A DNA stretch of 64,000 nt, from NCBI GenBank assembly GCA_964057225.1, contig OZ059894.1, positions 6,297,501 to 6,361,500 on the forward strand. Direction: 5' to 3'. Made by a program: the position numbers and the translations under genes. Positions 26,908 to 41,201 of this stretch are shown here, piece after piece (position 1 is the stretch's first letter; every line of letters starts with the position of its first letter). This DNA comes from Auanema rhodensis (Eukaryota > Nematoda > Chromadorea > Rhabditida > Rhabditidae). Under the pieces are notes generated by a model that did not search any database, was not told the DNA's origin, and saw only the letters and a list, made by a program, of their open reading frames with translations.

Positions 26908-26913
26908 AATAAA
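26908..26913 (+). terminator. Polyadenylation signal of the giant gene
   Basis: AATAAA 130 bases after the stop codon, followed by AT-rich sequence. Confidence 0.7.
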
Positions 26914-26932
26914 AATATTAAATATACAAAAA

Positions 26933-26938
26933 TTTATT
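26933..26938 (-). terminator. Candidate polyadenylation signal of the receptor gene
   Basis: TTTATT on the + strand is AATAAA on the - strand, 240 bases past the receptor's stop. If used, the two convergent transcripts would overlap by some tens of bases. Confidence 0.4.
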
Positions 26939-27049
26939 ATATTATTATCAAAAAATATAATATTAATAGCTTCATATTATACCGTAAAATAATGAGATCA
27001 TTTGGTTTGAGAGATTCATACAATGAGATAGTAATAGAAGAGTGATTGA

Positions 27050-27085
27050 GAGAAAGAGAGACAGACAGACAGAGAGAGGAAAAAG
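27050..27085. repeat. GA/GACA-rich simple repeat
   Basis: A short GAGA and GACAGACAGACA run in the receptor's 3' flank or UTR. Confidence 0.75.
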
Positions 27086-27177
27086 ATATAGATTTAGATA
27101 AGAAGTGACGACAAATACATTCAACGATAATATAAGGAGATCATTACTATAAATCTGTTCGAATCGTTTAGGCCATG

Positions 27178-30100
27178 TTAAAATTCTTTCATTTCTAGTA
27201 TTTCAACACCTGTTGTTCTATCTGAAGTAGTTGATGAGGTCCTACTTGGTGTCGGCGCTGAGCTATCTGTTTTTATTGGCTGAATAAGAAAAATATTCTT
27301 ATTCATCATCTTAATTTTAAAATATACCTGTGCATATTCATTTCCATATGTTCGAAAACGTACAGATTCCACTCGAGACCAATTATGACCTACTGTTGGA
27401 GAACGTGAACGATCAGAAGAAATCTGAAAGAAATAAAATAATTGAAATGAACATAAATATCAAATCATACAGGAGTTCGTTGACCTTCTTTCAAAAGCAT
27501 AGTATCTTCAGGAAACATAGTTGTAACATCTTCCTCTTTAATTTCATCTTCTTCACGATTAACTGATCTAGTGTTAGCTAAAAAATGTTTTGAATTCTTT
27601 AAGCTTCTGTTATAAATGTCTACCAAAACTGCGATTAAGCTGTGAATAGCTCTTGGAACGATTCCATTGCTTTCGGCTTCCACAACAAGCTAAACGTCGG
27701 AATTCTGTCATACGAAAATAGCACAATGGTTGGCAAACAGAATGAACACCAATTAAAACCTAATTAGCATAATTATATAGTTAATATTGATAATATTTGT
27801 TATATAATACCTGTAGCCACCATCGAATGAAAGTACTACTGTGAGTGATTTGTAAAAAGCCATTGATATGCAAAAATGAGACTATCTATAAAAAATATTT
27901 TATTTCCTTTTTCCGTTTTTAATATATTTTTAAATCTGTGCATAAGTTTTATTTAAATATTTCTTATTGTTTCGAAGAAAAATCCACGTTTTACGTGAAA
28001 TATATTTTTGAATTTTTGATCATCATTTCATTTTTGTTAGGATGATCAGTCGGTTGCATACATACGAATGAACTTTTTACATTATTTTTTTTAAATAATG
28101 AAGTTGATTTTTAATTCTTTCATTCTATTCTTCGGACTGGAAAAAACTCACTTGAATCCCTGAATAAGGACATAAGAATAGAAGATCAACCATAAGAACG
28201 GATCCAATAACGTAGATATATTTGTGCCGTTGAACAGCTTGTAATTTAAATTTTTTGCTTCTTAAATACACAAAATCATGACATTTAATGCATTTTTGCG
28301 GGAAAAAAATAATATCAAACCTGCTTCCATTTGCAGCGCCATTTGAGCAATTAGAGTTTGTTCCATTGATAGTTCGATGAACTCGATTACTTCCGTTGTT
28401 ATGTCTGTGGCTATCTTCAGTATTCATTGAACCATTTTCATCTTTGAATTTGCGAATTGTTCGTAGAATGAACCCGTAACAGATCTGAACATATATCAAT
28501 ATCAATTTGTTTTTTTTACAATTTTAAATAAAGCTCATAAACAACATTCGAACTCAGAGTCTAAAACAGGGAAGAAGAGATTAGTTAACGAGCAGACAAG
28601 ATAACAAAGTAAAAGCTTTTTTTTGAGTTTTTTCAAAAAAGTTAAATCAAAATGAACATTTTCATGTCAATAATTGAATATTATTCTCGTAACCTTATAA
28701 ATATCTGAATATGAGAAGAAATACCAAAACGATATCGGTGTAGTGAATCTTTTGTTAATTTTCATTCATAAAATATTCAGAAATTAATGAATAGAAGACG
28801 AATAAAAATAAAGAAAAATGTTAAATATTAAAGGAAACATACCATGACAGCAAAAAGAACCAAAACACATAAAACTGATATAGTTAACATACTTAAAGTA
28901 GCTACATCAATATGCCAGACATCATCTAAAATCAAATTATATTTTAGAAAATATGTTTCTATATCTAACCTGATGATGTAGCAAAATTAAGTGATTGTTT
29001 CGGAAATAGTAAACCCATTCCCATAATAATACTGACAATCCAGCTATAATAATGATTATTATCATATATACTATATGTATATAAGTCTAAAAACGTACCA
29101 ACAGCATAATATAACAAGAACAACACGTCGTCGGAAATATCGTCGATAATGTAATGGATAAGTTATAACAATGAATTCATTCATTGTAAAGACAAGCAAA
29201 TTAAAAATTGTTAACAAATTGCAAATTCTCAATATGACTAATGCAAATGCTGATGCCTAAAAAGAATTTTTATTTAATTTTAAGTTTTATAAAATATTTT
29301 ATTTTTGATTTAATATATAGTTAATTTGAGTAAAATGTTCTTTCTTCTATGATTTGAATTCAAATTTTGAATAAAAATAAAATAATTTAAAAGTCTTTTC
29401 TTTATTTAAAAATCATTTTATTATGTGGATATAATACTCGTTTCAGAAAGTGCAACAGGAAGAGGAAAATGCAGAAAAGAGAATATGAGGTGAAAGGTAA
29501 TGTAAAGAGGAGGATGCAGAGATTCTCTGCTTGAGTGTATGAAAGCTCAAAATATTTATCTAAATTTATCAGAAAATTCCTTGATTGTTTCCAATTCTTA
29601 TTACTTTTCTTGTATTTTTTTTAATCTTTTACTTTCGCAACAGAATTCTAACCCAATATTTGGATATTCGTCTTAAATTTCCATTAATTAGATATGTATT
29701 CAAACGAATAACTTATTTCTTTTATTCTATTTTTAGTAAAATAGAGAGAAAGAAAAAAAATTTCCTCGTTAACATCCTGCAACTCATAAATTCAAAAAAA
29801 TGTTTGGTTAACCCTTATTAATGAAAAGTTCATAAACTAAAATTGAAAACTAAAACTTTGAGATGTAGATAGTAATGAAAATTAGGCTGAGAGAAAGAGA
29901 AAGAGAGAGAAAGAGAGAGAGAGCGAGCGAGAGAGCAAAAGAAAAACAGAAGAAGAGAAAGAGAGACTGAAGACTTCATTAGTTTTCTAATAATTTTTTT
30001 TTATTTCAGAAAAGTTTTAATTGAGCTTTCAAAGTTCAATATCAATATTTGCCATTTTTAATGCTAATGAGACGATTCTAAATAAGATTCTACTTAATTT

Positions 30101-31460
30101 TATGGAAACAAAGTTTAAAAAATTCGGAATAAACAATCATTTTCAGTATTCGTACTCAAATCAACCTTTTTTTATTAAATATAAAATTGATTTAATGTAT
30201 TTATTGTTGTTGAAAAATAGTACGAGTTGTACACTTTGTATAAATATTTCTTAAGATTCAAATATACTAATTTATGTTGAAATTATTATAAAAATTATAT
30301 GAACTAACCCTGAATAAGATAACATTAGTTGTTAATTGTAATGTTGAATCCATCATTCTATATATGGATTGAGCTAATGATGGCAGACCGTATATAACAA
30401 GGCATGATCCTCGTGCAACATCCAGAATTGCACAATGTAGTACGATGACATAGAATACATTCATCAACACACGTTGCCGATTCCTAAAAATATTTTTATT
30501 AGAATATAAAGAAAATAATTTAGTTCAATCATTATATCGCATAATTATGATTATTTTGTAGTCATATTTCTTATAATGGAATGTTTGTGTATTGAAAATA
30601 AGTCTTCCATTTACCAGTTTTCGACTTTCTCCATGACTTTCCCTTCTCTGCGATAGTTAAATCTTTTTAAAATTTAATAAACATTAGTGTGTTGAAGCAA
30701 TAGGAAGTATTTGAGAAAAAATAAGAAAAACATTGACTGAGAACATTGCAAAATCATGCTTCATTCAAGCATTTTGACTTGATTCTCTGTAGAAATTATA
30801 TTCTGAGAAATTGCAAACATATTGTGACATTTGCTTTGATGATAGATATGCATATGACTATTCACAATTAAAAAAAAAAAGATTTTTTGAATTTTAATTG
30901 AAATTTTGAATTAGATTATAAGAAAATAATATAAATTACATAAGACAATATATCTTTAGATTTAATATAATATATATGAAATGACATACATATAGATGAT
31001 GTATAAGCCTAAAGCATGTGATGTTGCGAATAAACGTTTAATAAATTTAATTATTATTTCTTATTTCTATAGAATATACATATGTATGTAAAGAAATTAA
31101 ATTATAATACTTTCAATTTTATAAGATTAAACAAGGAAAAACGTTATTTTGAACTGTATATAATCAATGAAATCTAATCATATATCACATTCAAATATTA
31201 TTATATGAATTTAATATGAATAAGAAAAAATTTAAAATTTAATTTTTTATATTATAAAAATAATAATAATAATATTAAATTATTCTAATTAAAATATAAA
31301 TAAAAAACTACCTGACTAGTGCAATAATAACGAATACATTAAGAATTACAGACAATAATCCAAGATGAGTACACATATAAACTGCTGTTGACGCCATCTG
31401 TAAGAAGCAACTTGAATGAAAATGAAAACTGTATTGATATATGTATATATATACATATAT

Positions 31461-31498
<38 letters not shown>

Positions 31499-31817
31499 AT
31501 TATCTATGAGATCAATGATATGTGCAATTTGTGTATTGTTTGACGTAATCTCAAAAAAATGAACGAAAAGAAAACGAGCTTTGAACAAGTTGAAGAGGTA
31601 AGTGTTAGTTGAAAAATGAAAAAATTAAACAACGAAAGCAACCATCTATTCCATCTAAACAGACAAAGACTGACGTTCATGTCCTATATGAACTTCACTC
31701 AAAATTAGAATATACATGGAAATCAAAGAATTGCTTTGATTTAGTTCAGGACTAGTAGACCAACGAACATACATAAAGGCAGACGAAATGAATTTCAGTT
31801 GCAACATAGAAGTACAG

Positions 31818-31856
<39 letters not shown>

Positions 31857-33297
31857 AATATATATATATACACATATATGAATGTTCTCTGGACACTCCC
31901 ACCGCTTCATTCCTTTTCCGTCTTCCTTGTCCTGTCTATCTCTTTCTACTCTTCAACGCTCACATTTTTCTATGAAATCAGATTTTTTGATTCCAGAGTC
32001 TTCCTGGAACATTATGAATACTTTATTTTGTCGGAGGCGATAAAGAATCAACAAACAGAATTGAACATGAGAGGAAGTGATTATGTTACTTCTGTTAACA
32101 TCTACATACATACATCATCAATCAACTTACTAAACGATTTTGTTAATAAAACAAAAAAAAAAAGGAATTTACAAGTGTTATTCAGGTTAAAAAGCAGAAA
32201 AACAGTTTCTATGAGAAATAATACGTATCCATCAAGCATAGCAACAAAACATAAAAAGACCAACCACATAGGTCTTTCAGTTATTCATATGTATACATCT
32301 AATGCTGATTTTTCAATTCAAAATATTTTTTTTATAATTGTCAAACAATAAAAATTGAGTTAAAAGCAAAAAAAAGCATAAAAAAAGGAAAATTGAGTAA
32401 ATGAAAAACGTTGAAAAGTAGTTAGTTATAGAAAATTATTTTGGATTTAAGGAGTAGGGATGGAGTGTACATTGTAATTGGACATCACATTAGAAATGCC
32501 CTGAAGCATATCAAACGTGTGTTTGCTTATTATGTTTATGAACAAGAGATAATCATAATTGATGATCATCTTTCAAACAAAAAAATTGACAAAACTTCAA
32601 CGAACTTAAGTACGTAAGTAAGAGGTTTGATGTACAACCTCTGCTATTCTTATTTTTTTTATTTATAAATAGAAAAATTATGAGTATTTTTAATATACAT
32701 AAACAATAATTTTTTTTTTATTCAAAAGATTTTTAAAAAATATATTTTTCTTTAAAATTATGACACATTTTCTTTTGTTTTTCATCAAAATTATTTAGGT
32801 TTTCGTTCATATAATATGATGATATAGGTGTTTGAATAGACCTTTTCATAGTTTAAGATATTCTAAACGATTTTCTTGAGAAAATTTTGAAAATATGAGC
32901 TTTTAGTGTTTTCTAACTTCTTCGAGACTTTGTAGAATCTTGAAGAAGAGAGTACCAGTTGTCAGACACAAATGCATGTGTTTGCTTCAATTTCTTTGTT
33001 TTTTTTTGCGAGAAAAAAAAGACAAATGAAATTAATTTTCTTAGTTCACTCACTCATATATGTATTTGTTTTTTGGGAAAGTTCGAGCAATGATTGCTAT
33101 ATGTATATTGGATAATATGAACGGTATTAGGCTAATATATTTCAATTTATAATTTTTATTATAGATAAGTATACTCAGAAAATGAGTTATGAATAAAGTA
33201 ATTCATTTTTTATTTCACTTTGTCTTTCTTAAACAAGTTAAGTAAGACACATGTACACATGATTTTTCATATCAATGTTGTATATATTCTTTCTTTT

Positions 33298-33351
<54 letters not shown>

Positions 33352-36300
33352 CTATTTTCTAGATTTTTTCTTTCTTAGTCTTCATTCCATTTTTCGGAAT
33401 CTCATTGACTTAACGTACAGCCAAAAGAGAAATCAGGCACTTTGATTCACTTAAAGATAGACCCTCTCATACTCATCGTCGCATGTGTCAAATCTAATAA
33501 GATTCAGAAGGGCCAACGTCGATTGCTACGTCAGCTTATTCTAGTGCATTGTCTTCTCAAATGGAGAATTCAAATTTAAAAGCAAATACGAGAAAAAGTT
33601 GAAGAGTGTCATGTTGAAAACGAAGTTGAGAAAGGTTCAAAATTCAAGTTTCAATTCCTGTTAGTTGTCTTTCAGATTGTTCGGATTTCTTTAAAAATCT
33701 CATTTGATCTGACTCAAAAGAAACATGAGTTTCTTTTCAAGGACAAATCCGAGAAATTCAATTTTTCGACAGGAAGTCACTGTATTCTATCAGCCAATAT
33801 ATGTATATGAATAATATGTAAAAAGTTTTACAAAGTTTTACAAAGTTTTACAAAGTTAATATTATAAGTGATAAGCTAAGCTCTTTAAAAAAAAAGAATT
33901 GATGATCAAATGAGCTAAAATTAAAATAAAAAATATGAAATAAGCGTAGAGTCTCTAGCAAATGGAGCAAGAAGATGAAATAGAAAAACAGGGGGGCAAT
34001 GTAACACAAACAAAGAGTTCTATATCATGCTGCTGTTCCATCAGTTTTTCTCTCCATTTCCGTCTACCAATGAGTTAGGAAAATAAGAAAAAGAAAAAAA
34101 TATTAAAATAAAATATATTTGAGATATACAAGGAAGTTTTTTTTCTGATTTTAAACGATTGAACTATTACTTGAATTAAGAAAACGATAAGAAAACAGAA
34201 AAGTTCGTGAGAATGTTACATTTACTTTCAATGCTGAAGTTTTGAAAACGAACTTTCAAATCAAACTTTCAAATGACGTTCGAAATTACGTACTTATATA
34301 GAAATTTCTGGCAGAGAAGAGTGAGAGCTTAAAAGAATATTTTTGAAGATCAAGTAAGTTTTACTTGTCGAGTTGAAGATGAGCAGCACATGGAAAAGCA
34401 GCCGATCTGATGGATTGAGCTGAGTAAAATGACGACACGCCTCCACGTAAATTCATTCACGTCGCTACAACTCTAAGTGTCAGCTTATTCTGATTTGAGA
34501 ACATCAGCCAGAGAAAACGAAAGCAAATAAAGAATGGAAGGTAATGATATAAGGAGAAAAAAGAAAAAGAAAAGAAAAAAAGTTTTTATGCTTTTGCAAA
34601 GCATTCTTAGCATATTGTCTTCGCAACTTGGATTTTATAATTTATTGTTGTATGAATTATCAAAATAAAATTCTGAATTTTCAGCTTCACATGAATACAT
34701 ATATAATATAAGATGAGTATGCTAATCCTATGAGATTTGAACAACCAAAAACTACAATCTCTATTGTTTTGTGTTTCTAACACATATTATATCATATATC
34801 TAATCTATCTTCTTGAACTTTATGAATGATTTTGATTTTTTTCGGAAACAACTGAAAGAATCCTTCAATACAATTATCAATTTTTCAAACATTAATTGTA
34901 CTTCTTTTGAATTTTTATAAACAATGATAGGACTGACTTCTGAGTTTTAATCTTGCGGAATCCATCAGAGCAATGAAGCTCATGTTCAATTGTTTCAATT
35001 ATTCATTCTCAGTAGTCTCTTCAACTATATCTCATTTCGACTTTTTCAAGCTTGAAATCCAATAATGAAAATGATCGGATTGGCGAGAATAATCGAGAAA
35101 TGCAAAACAAAAGCCTATTTTTTGTATTTTAAGACCAAATGTTATACTCTTCACATGTACATATGAATTTTATATATTATACATGCATATGTATATCATT
35201 AACCTTAGCATTATACATATAGTTAAAATCAAAAAAGATCTTTTGTACTATATGAATATACATATACTTATCATGACTAACAAATTTTTTTTTCAAAAAT
35301 CAAATAACGTATGGTTAAGTAAAATAAGTTTTTTTTTAAATTATACATACTTATATATTTATATATAAAATAAAAATAATTTTGAGAATTTCAAATTTCA
35401 TGTTTTTCAAATGAAAATAAAATTATTATATTTAGATATTTAATTGAGATGTATATATAAAAGAAACTTTTAATATGAATGTTTATCAGTTTTTTTTCTT
35501 CTTTTCTTTTCAATTCATTTCATTTATATAACTTATATTTGTATAGAGTTTAACTTAAAAAAAATATTTTTTTTAAAATAAAATATCGTAGAACATTGAA
35601 CATAGTTTTGATAACGTTTTGTTCATGATATTTGTAATGTGGAAAAACGAAATATTATTAGTTTCTTCATAATAAATTTCAGTATTGTATTGCATATAAA
35701 TTCTTAAAAAGAAGAGAGAGAGAAAGATAGAGAGAGAGAGAGATAGAGAGAGAGAAAGGTGTGAATGACTGAGTGTGTGTGTGTGTGTGTGTGTTTGACA
35801 AGCATTTACTAAAGATAATTTGAATCAGTTCGGAACAAAATAATTTATAATCATATATTGCCGTATGACTTGTGCTTGCCAATTTATGAAAAAAAATAAA
35901 AATTAAGCTTCATTCAAAGATATAGGAAAGCTGTTATTAGAAATACATCTATCTATCATGAAAGGTGTATATCAAAATAAGATTTCTTTTCTTTTTTTTC
36001 TTTAGATAATTTTGCAAGCTAACTATACAAAAATAAAATAGTTCTTTTATTTAAATGAATTATACAATATAAAAAATTAAATTTAGGCTCTATTTCAAAC
36101 TTCAGGAGAGACAGGAAGGAAAGAAAGAGAGAAGTATCTTAATTAGTTCATAAACTGAGTAACTATATATTCGTATTTTCGAATAAAAAATATTAAAAAA
36201 ATAAAATAAAATGAATAACGAAGAAATTAAATTGTTAAATTTAAGCACATATTTAATACAAGTGCAAGATGAGACCGCAGAGGCACAGAAAACAATAACA

Positions 36301-39300
36301 ATATAGAAAACAAAGCAATAGCTTTGAAACCAATTGTGAGTAAATAACGTTTTTCCTCTCTCTCTTTTTCTCAATATTCTTCTCTTAATAGTTTTTACTT
36401 CTGTTCTCATTGTACTGTTCTCTCTTTTTGAAAAAAAGGAAGTAATGAAAAGCCGAGGTTATGTTGTCATGTGGGAGAGGCTATAAAGCAATTGAAACGA
36501 GGAACGGATATTCTTGAGAATAAAAAAAACCTTTTTTCTTTTTTTAAATTTGAATAAGTTGTGATATATAATATGAAATTGACCTTTAATGTCAACGATA
36601 AAAATCGATGTTAACGAAAAAATTAATTATTCAAACACGATTTTTGGTAGATAAGATTTTTCGATTTTTAATGGAAAAAAAGAAAAAGAAGAAGAAGAAG
36701 AAGAAAGAGGATTATACGTGAAAAAAAATGAAAAAATATATGAAACGATAATGGTTAACATCCGAATAGATGTATATGTTCATTATTCAGAATCGGTACG
36801 ATAATCAATAATGAATTGAATTTGCTAATCGCATTATTAAGATTATTGTTTCCTATAGTAAGAAATTATTTCGAAAATGCAAAACTAGATGTGAACTTAA
36901 GCAAAATATATTTTCAATTTTAAAAATTTCTCCTTTTACAGGTGATGATGTAAAATATTCTGTTTTGTGTAAAATATGTTTCTAAATATAAACTTATTGA
37001 ACCTAAAGCTAAGTTCTATTTTAAAAATACTTTTAGAAAATTTTGAAATGTACTCAAATTCATTTTCAGTCTATATTTGGGTTTCTTAGATACTCTGAAA
37101 GAAATACTAACCTCTGAAAGACACATTTTCATGGGAAATATCATTAACTACATAGCTTTGAGTATTAATTTTGTATTGTAAAAGTATTCTTACGTACTTT
37201 GTCTCATCAAAAGAAAAAATGATAATTTTCATGAAAAGTATTTCTGAAGAATTTTTTTCTTCTCTTTAAAATTAAAAAAAAACTTAAATTTGGTTCGAGA
37301 AATTAGAAGATATTGCTATAACTCGTAGTACTCAAAGCTATGGAGTTAATTATATTACCCATGTTATTGACCAACAACACTAAAGCAATTGAACATCAAA
37401 GTTATCAAGATCTAATTCAACCCCAATGATGTTGTAATTAAAAGAATCGGTCAATCCGAGCTTATTGACTGAGTGAATTGGGTAAATAATACAAATATAA
37501 GAAAAGCTCCTGAAAAATTAGAAATGTGAAAATGAATTTGCTTTCAGAAATTTATTCAATTACTATATTTTTTTCATTGACAGAATTAGGCATTATGCCA
37601 AAAAATTCGAAGCATTTACGAGAAAAATTACAAAATAAGTTGGATAGTAACAAAGATTTTAAAGCATTTTCACTATAATATACTTCAACTTTTGAACCTT
37701 GTTAAGAACTGTGCTTACGATTATCTTAGGAGAAGATTCATTGTTTAAAGAGGATAATATGAACCCTTTCAGATTTGTATAAGAAGTACTAAATATATTT
37801 GAAGAACAGCAAAGAAAAACTTTGTTATCATGTATGAAAAATGAAACTGTTGCTTTCTAAGACGGAAGTTGTCGTTTAGTGAATGAAAAATTGAAGATGT
37901 AAGCCCTGACATCTAGAATTTATTTTTATGATTTTTACATGTTGAAACCGAAAAACGTGTAAAAACTTCACCATATCTTGGCTTTTTTAAAGAATAGCTG
38001 GAAATTTACTGGAATTAGAATGAACCAAAAACTTTTTTAATTTTAATAAAACATTAAATGAAACGTTTTAATGATTTCCACCATCTGTAGTTGAAATAAC
38101 TTAACGATTAAGAAGATTGAATTCAAATTTGAGATTTGAATTTTGTTTGAAATCGATAAATCGAATTCGTTGATGTTGTTAAAGTCTTTACAAATTTCAT
38201 ATAAAATACTGTGTGTAGATGTAGGTATAGGTTTGTGTTACATTCAGCTAAAACGGCTATTCTGGAAAATGTACGAAAACTAAGAAGATTTGAAATGATG
38301 TAGCGTCCAAATAGGATAAGATAATGTACTGAAGTTGAGCTATCTAAGGGTAATATAACAAGGAATTGTGAAGACAAAGCTGTAATCATGAAATAGAGTA
38401 ATATAAACAGATATAATCAAAAAACGAATATGTTGATTGTATTTCTTCTACTCCAACAATTTGTTTTTTAACGACCGTAAGTCAGCCTTCTGATGTGTTT
38501 TTCTCTGTTATCATGAAATATGCAATGTATTGGATATATAATTGAATCTGTATCCAAGTTATTTCCTCAATTTCTTAGCTTAAAGGATATACAAAGTCAT
38601 TTTTCACTTCACATCACAGCTATAATCATTAACAAATCATTTGTAATCTGAGAAAATATAACAGAAAAAAGCTAACGTTACTTTCATTTTCTTCAAGTAA
38701 AAATCAACAAATATTTATTGAAGATTGAATAAGTGTTCTTTTGAGAATATGTTTGTACATATGGATAAAAGATGTTTATATTTATTGATGTAAAAAAGTA
38801 GAAATGTGCCTCCCAAAAAAACATTTTCAAGATTCGTTTCTATAACGCTCTCTCATAAACATACTCAAACTTAATATAAATGGGTTGCTTGGTCAAGCTG
38901 CTAAACCACCAAAGTATTTGTTGCATCTTTCTCATCATTTTTCTTCTTCTCATTTCTCATCAACGTTTACGATGATGAGTTTGATGCTGATGATGCTGCT
39001 GATGAGGATGATGATGGGATGATGATAGCAAATCGGGCTGGAGAAGTCATAGTAGGTCATGAGTTGATGATGCCATTGAGAGAAAGAGAAGGAAACGGGA
39101 AGCAAATGATGAGCATAAATGGGAAAAAAAAAGAGGAAAAAACGTAATTCTATATTTATATCTCATGAACCATTAGATCAACATTTTTTTTCAAATTTAA
39201 GGAAGTGAGAAAATTTAGGGAAACGCTCGTTGGAAAAAATGCATTTCTTTAGCTTTTGCAACACAACCATCTGCAGCAACAGCATCTACATTGAATCGCA

Positions 39301-41137
39301 ATATCATTATTTCAAAATAAAAATTTTCAAAACAATAAATGAATGTTTTAGCTTTAACATCATCATAACCGAACATCAATCCAGAATAAAGTGAAAATAA
39401 CATATGGAGATGCTTAAGTATTTCTTATGTTCTCAGCACCTGATGAGTTAAGAAATCTCGTCAGGCATCCTCCGCTGATTCAATTTTTCTTCCGGCTTAA
39501 GTTCGGAAAAGACATCAAACGTTGAAATTTTGAATGATGATGATGATGATGGCGATGATGCAGAAGCAGGCGAGCAGGAGGCTCATCGATCTCAATAGTT
39601 ATCATTTTCATCCGAAATCTGAACTTCAAGTTCCAACTTGAGACTACATAAATGAAAAATCCAGAAATGTAATATTTGCTTTGATAGAGTTGATTATTAG
39701 AAGAAGAAACAAATAAGGAAATTGGTTGTTCTGTCATTGAAGATATTTAGGAGTGGAAAACGGAGGGAGGATTTGTGAAACTCTTTCCAAGAAAGCACAC
39801 TTGTTGTTCTATAACGTCTTTAACAAAACATTCTAAATCTATTCAAAGTGACAACTATGTCCATTATCGTTTTCAAAAAAAAAAGAAAAAGAAAACGTTC
39901 AGTAAAGATTGTTAAACACAATCATTTCATCCACCAAATAAACTAAAAGATCCAGAAAAATGTTTTTTAAATGATTGCGGTTGTTGCTTTTAATAAGAAT
40001 ATTTATATTCAACATCCGAATCATATAAATTGGTGGGGAAATCTGAATGATTTCAATTGATGTTCGAACATTTCATACTTCTTCTGATCATTTCCGCAAT
40101 TTTTAATGAAATGCTAAGAGCGGAAGCGAACATCATCGCCCTTCACCTTTTGTTCCTGAATTTCTAAGTTTTTTTTCAGACAGGTGTATCAGGCAATTCT
40201 AGGAAGTAAAAGATTCATGTTGGAACGTACCATCAGCAATCACTAGATGATGAATATGAAATTTAAACGATCATCAGCTGACTTTCGTTTACAATTTACT
40301 TGAGAAACATAGAAGGGCACAACTTTGAAAAGATATTACTACGACTTCAAAATTAAATTTATCTAAAGACGTTATTTGAAAAAAAAAAGAAAAAAAAAGA
40401 TACAACATTGAATAATCATATGTAAAGAGCAATATACTATAATAATACGAGAATAAATATAAAAAGTACTATTGTCCAGAAAAAATATATAAAAATAATC
40501 TTTATCATTTGTATAATCACATTTTATTCCCTGGAGTTGATGATTGAACATAAAATGAAGTAGATGAAGAAAACATTCAGCAAAATATAAGAAAAATTAA
40601 ATTTTCAACATTAAAGTTTCCATATTAAAGGTTTTACCATCAATTTCATTGTTTTTCACGTACTTTATTTTATTTTTACTTTATTCTAATCACTAGTTTC
40701 CGTGAAAGACGTTCATTATTTTTTTTTACAGATCATCACACTTAAACGGTTGTTTTATTTTTTTTTTTTGGTCATTGAATGTTTTTTTAATTTATTTTTA
40801 TATCATTTCTTAAATTCATTTCATCAAACAAAAATGTGACTAAAAAAGAAAAATACCAAAAAAAAAGTTTTTTTGTTTAAATTAACGTTCATTATCAACA
40901 TATTCATGTTGATCTTATTGAACATTGAAAATAAATTTATATACAGTGTTTATTTAATCTCGTAATACTTTTTTCTTAAAACCTTTTTAGATTGTGAGAA
41001 GTGTTAATGCTTATCCAATAGTACTAACCTCCTTAACTAGTATATTGGCACTATGTTTACAATCTACCTCACAGAATTTCACTTTATATTCGATCACATC
41101 CAGATACTCTCTCTCTCTCTCTTATTTTATCTTTCTT

Positions 41138-41201
<64 letters not shown>

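Noticed and set aside
31346-31588. 80-codon frame overlapping the receptor's TM1 exon in another frame
   Set aside because: It reads through an AG microsatellite and conflicts with the phase of all downstream receptor exons.
31788-32351. 187-codon open frame on + strand
   Set aside because: It starts within the AC/TA microsatellite (His/Thr and Tyr/Ile runs) and lies inside the receptor's intron on the opposite strand; no support.
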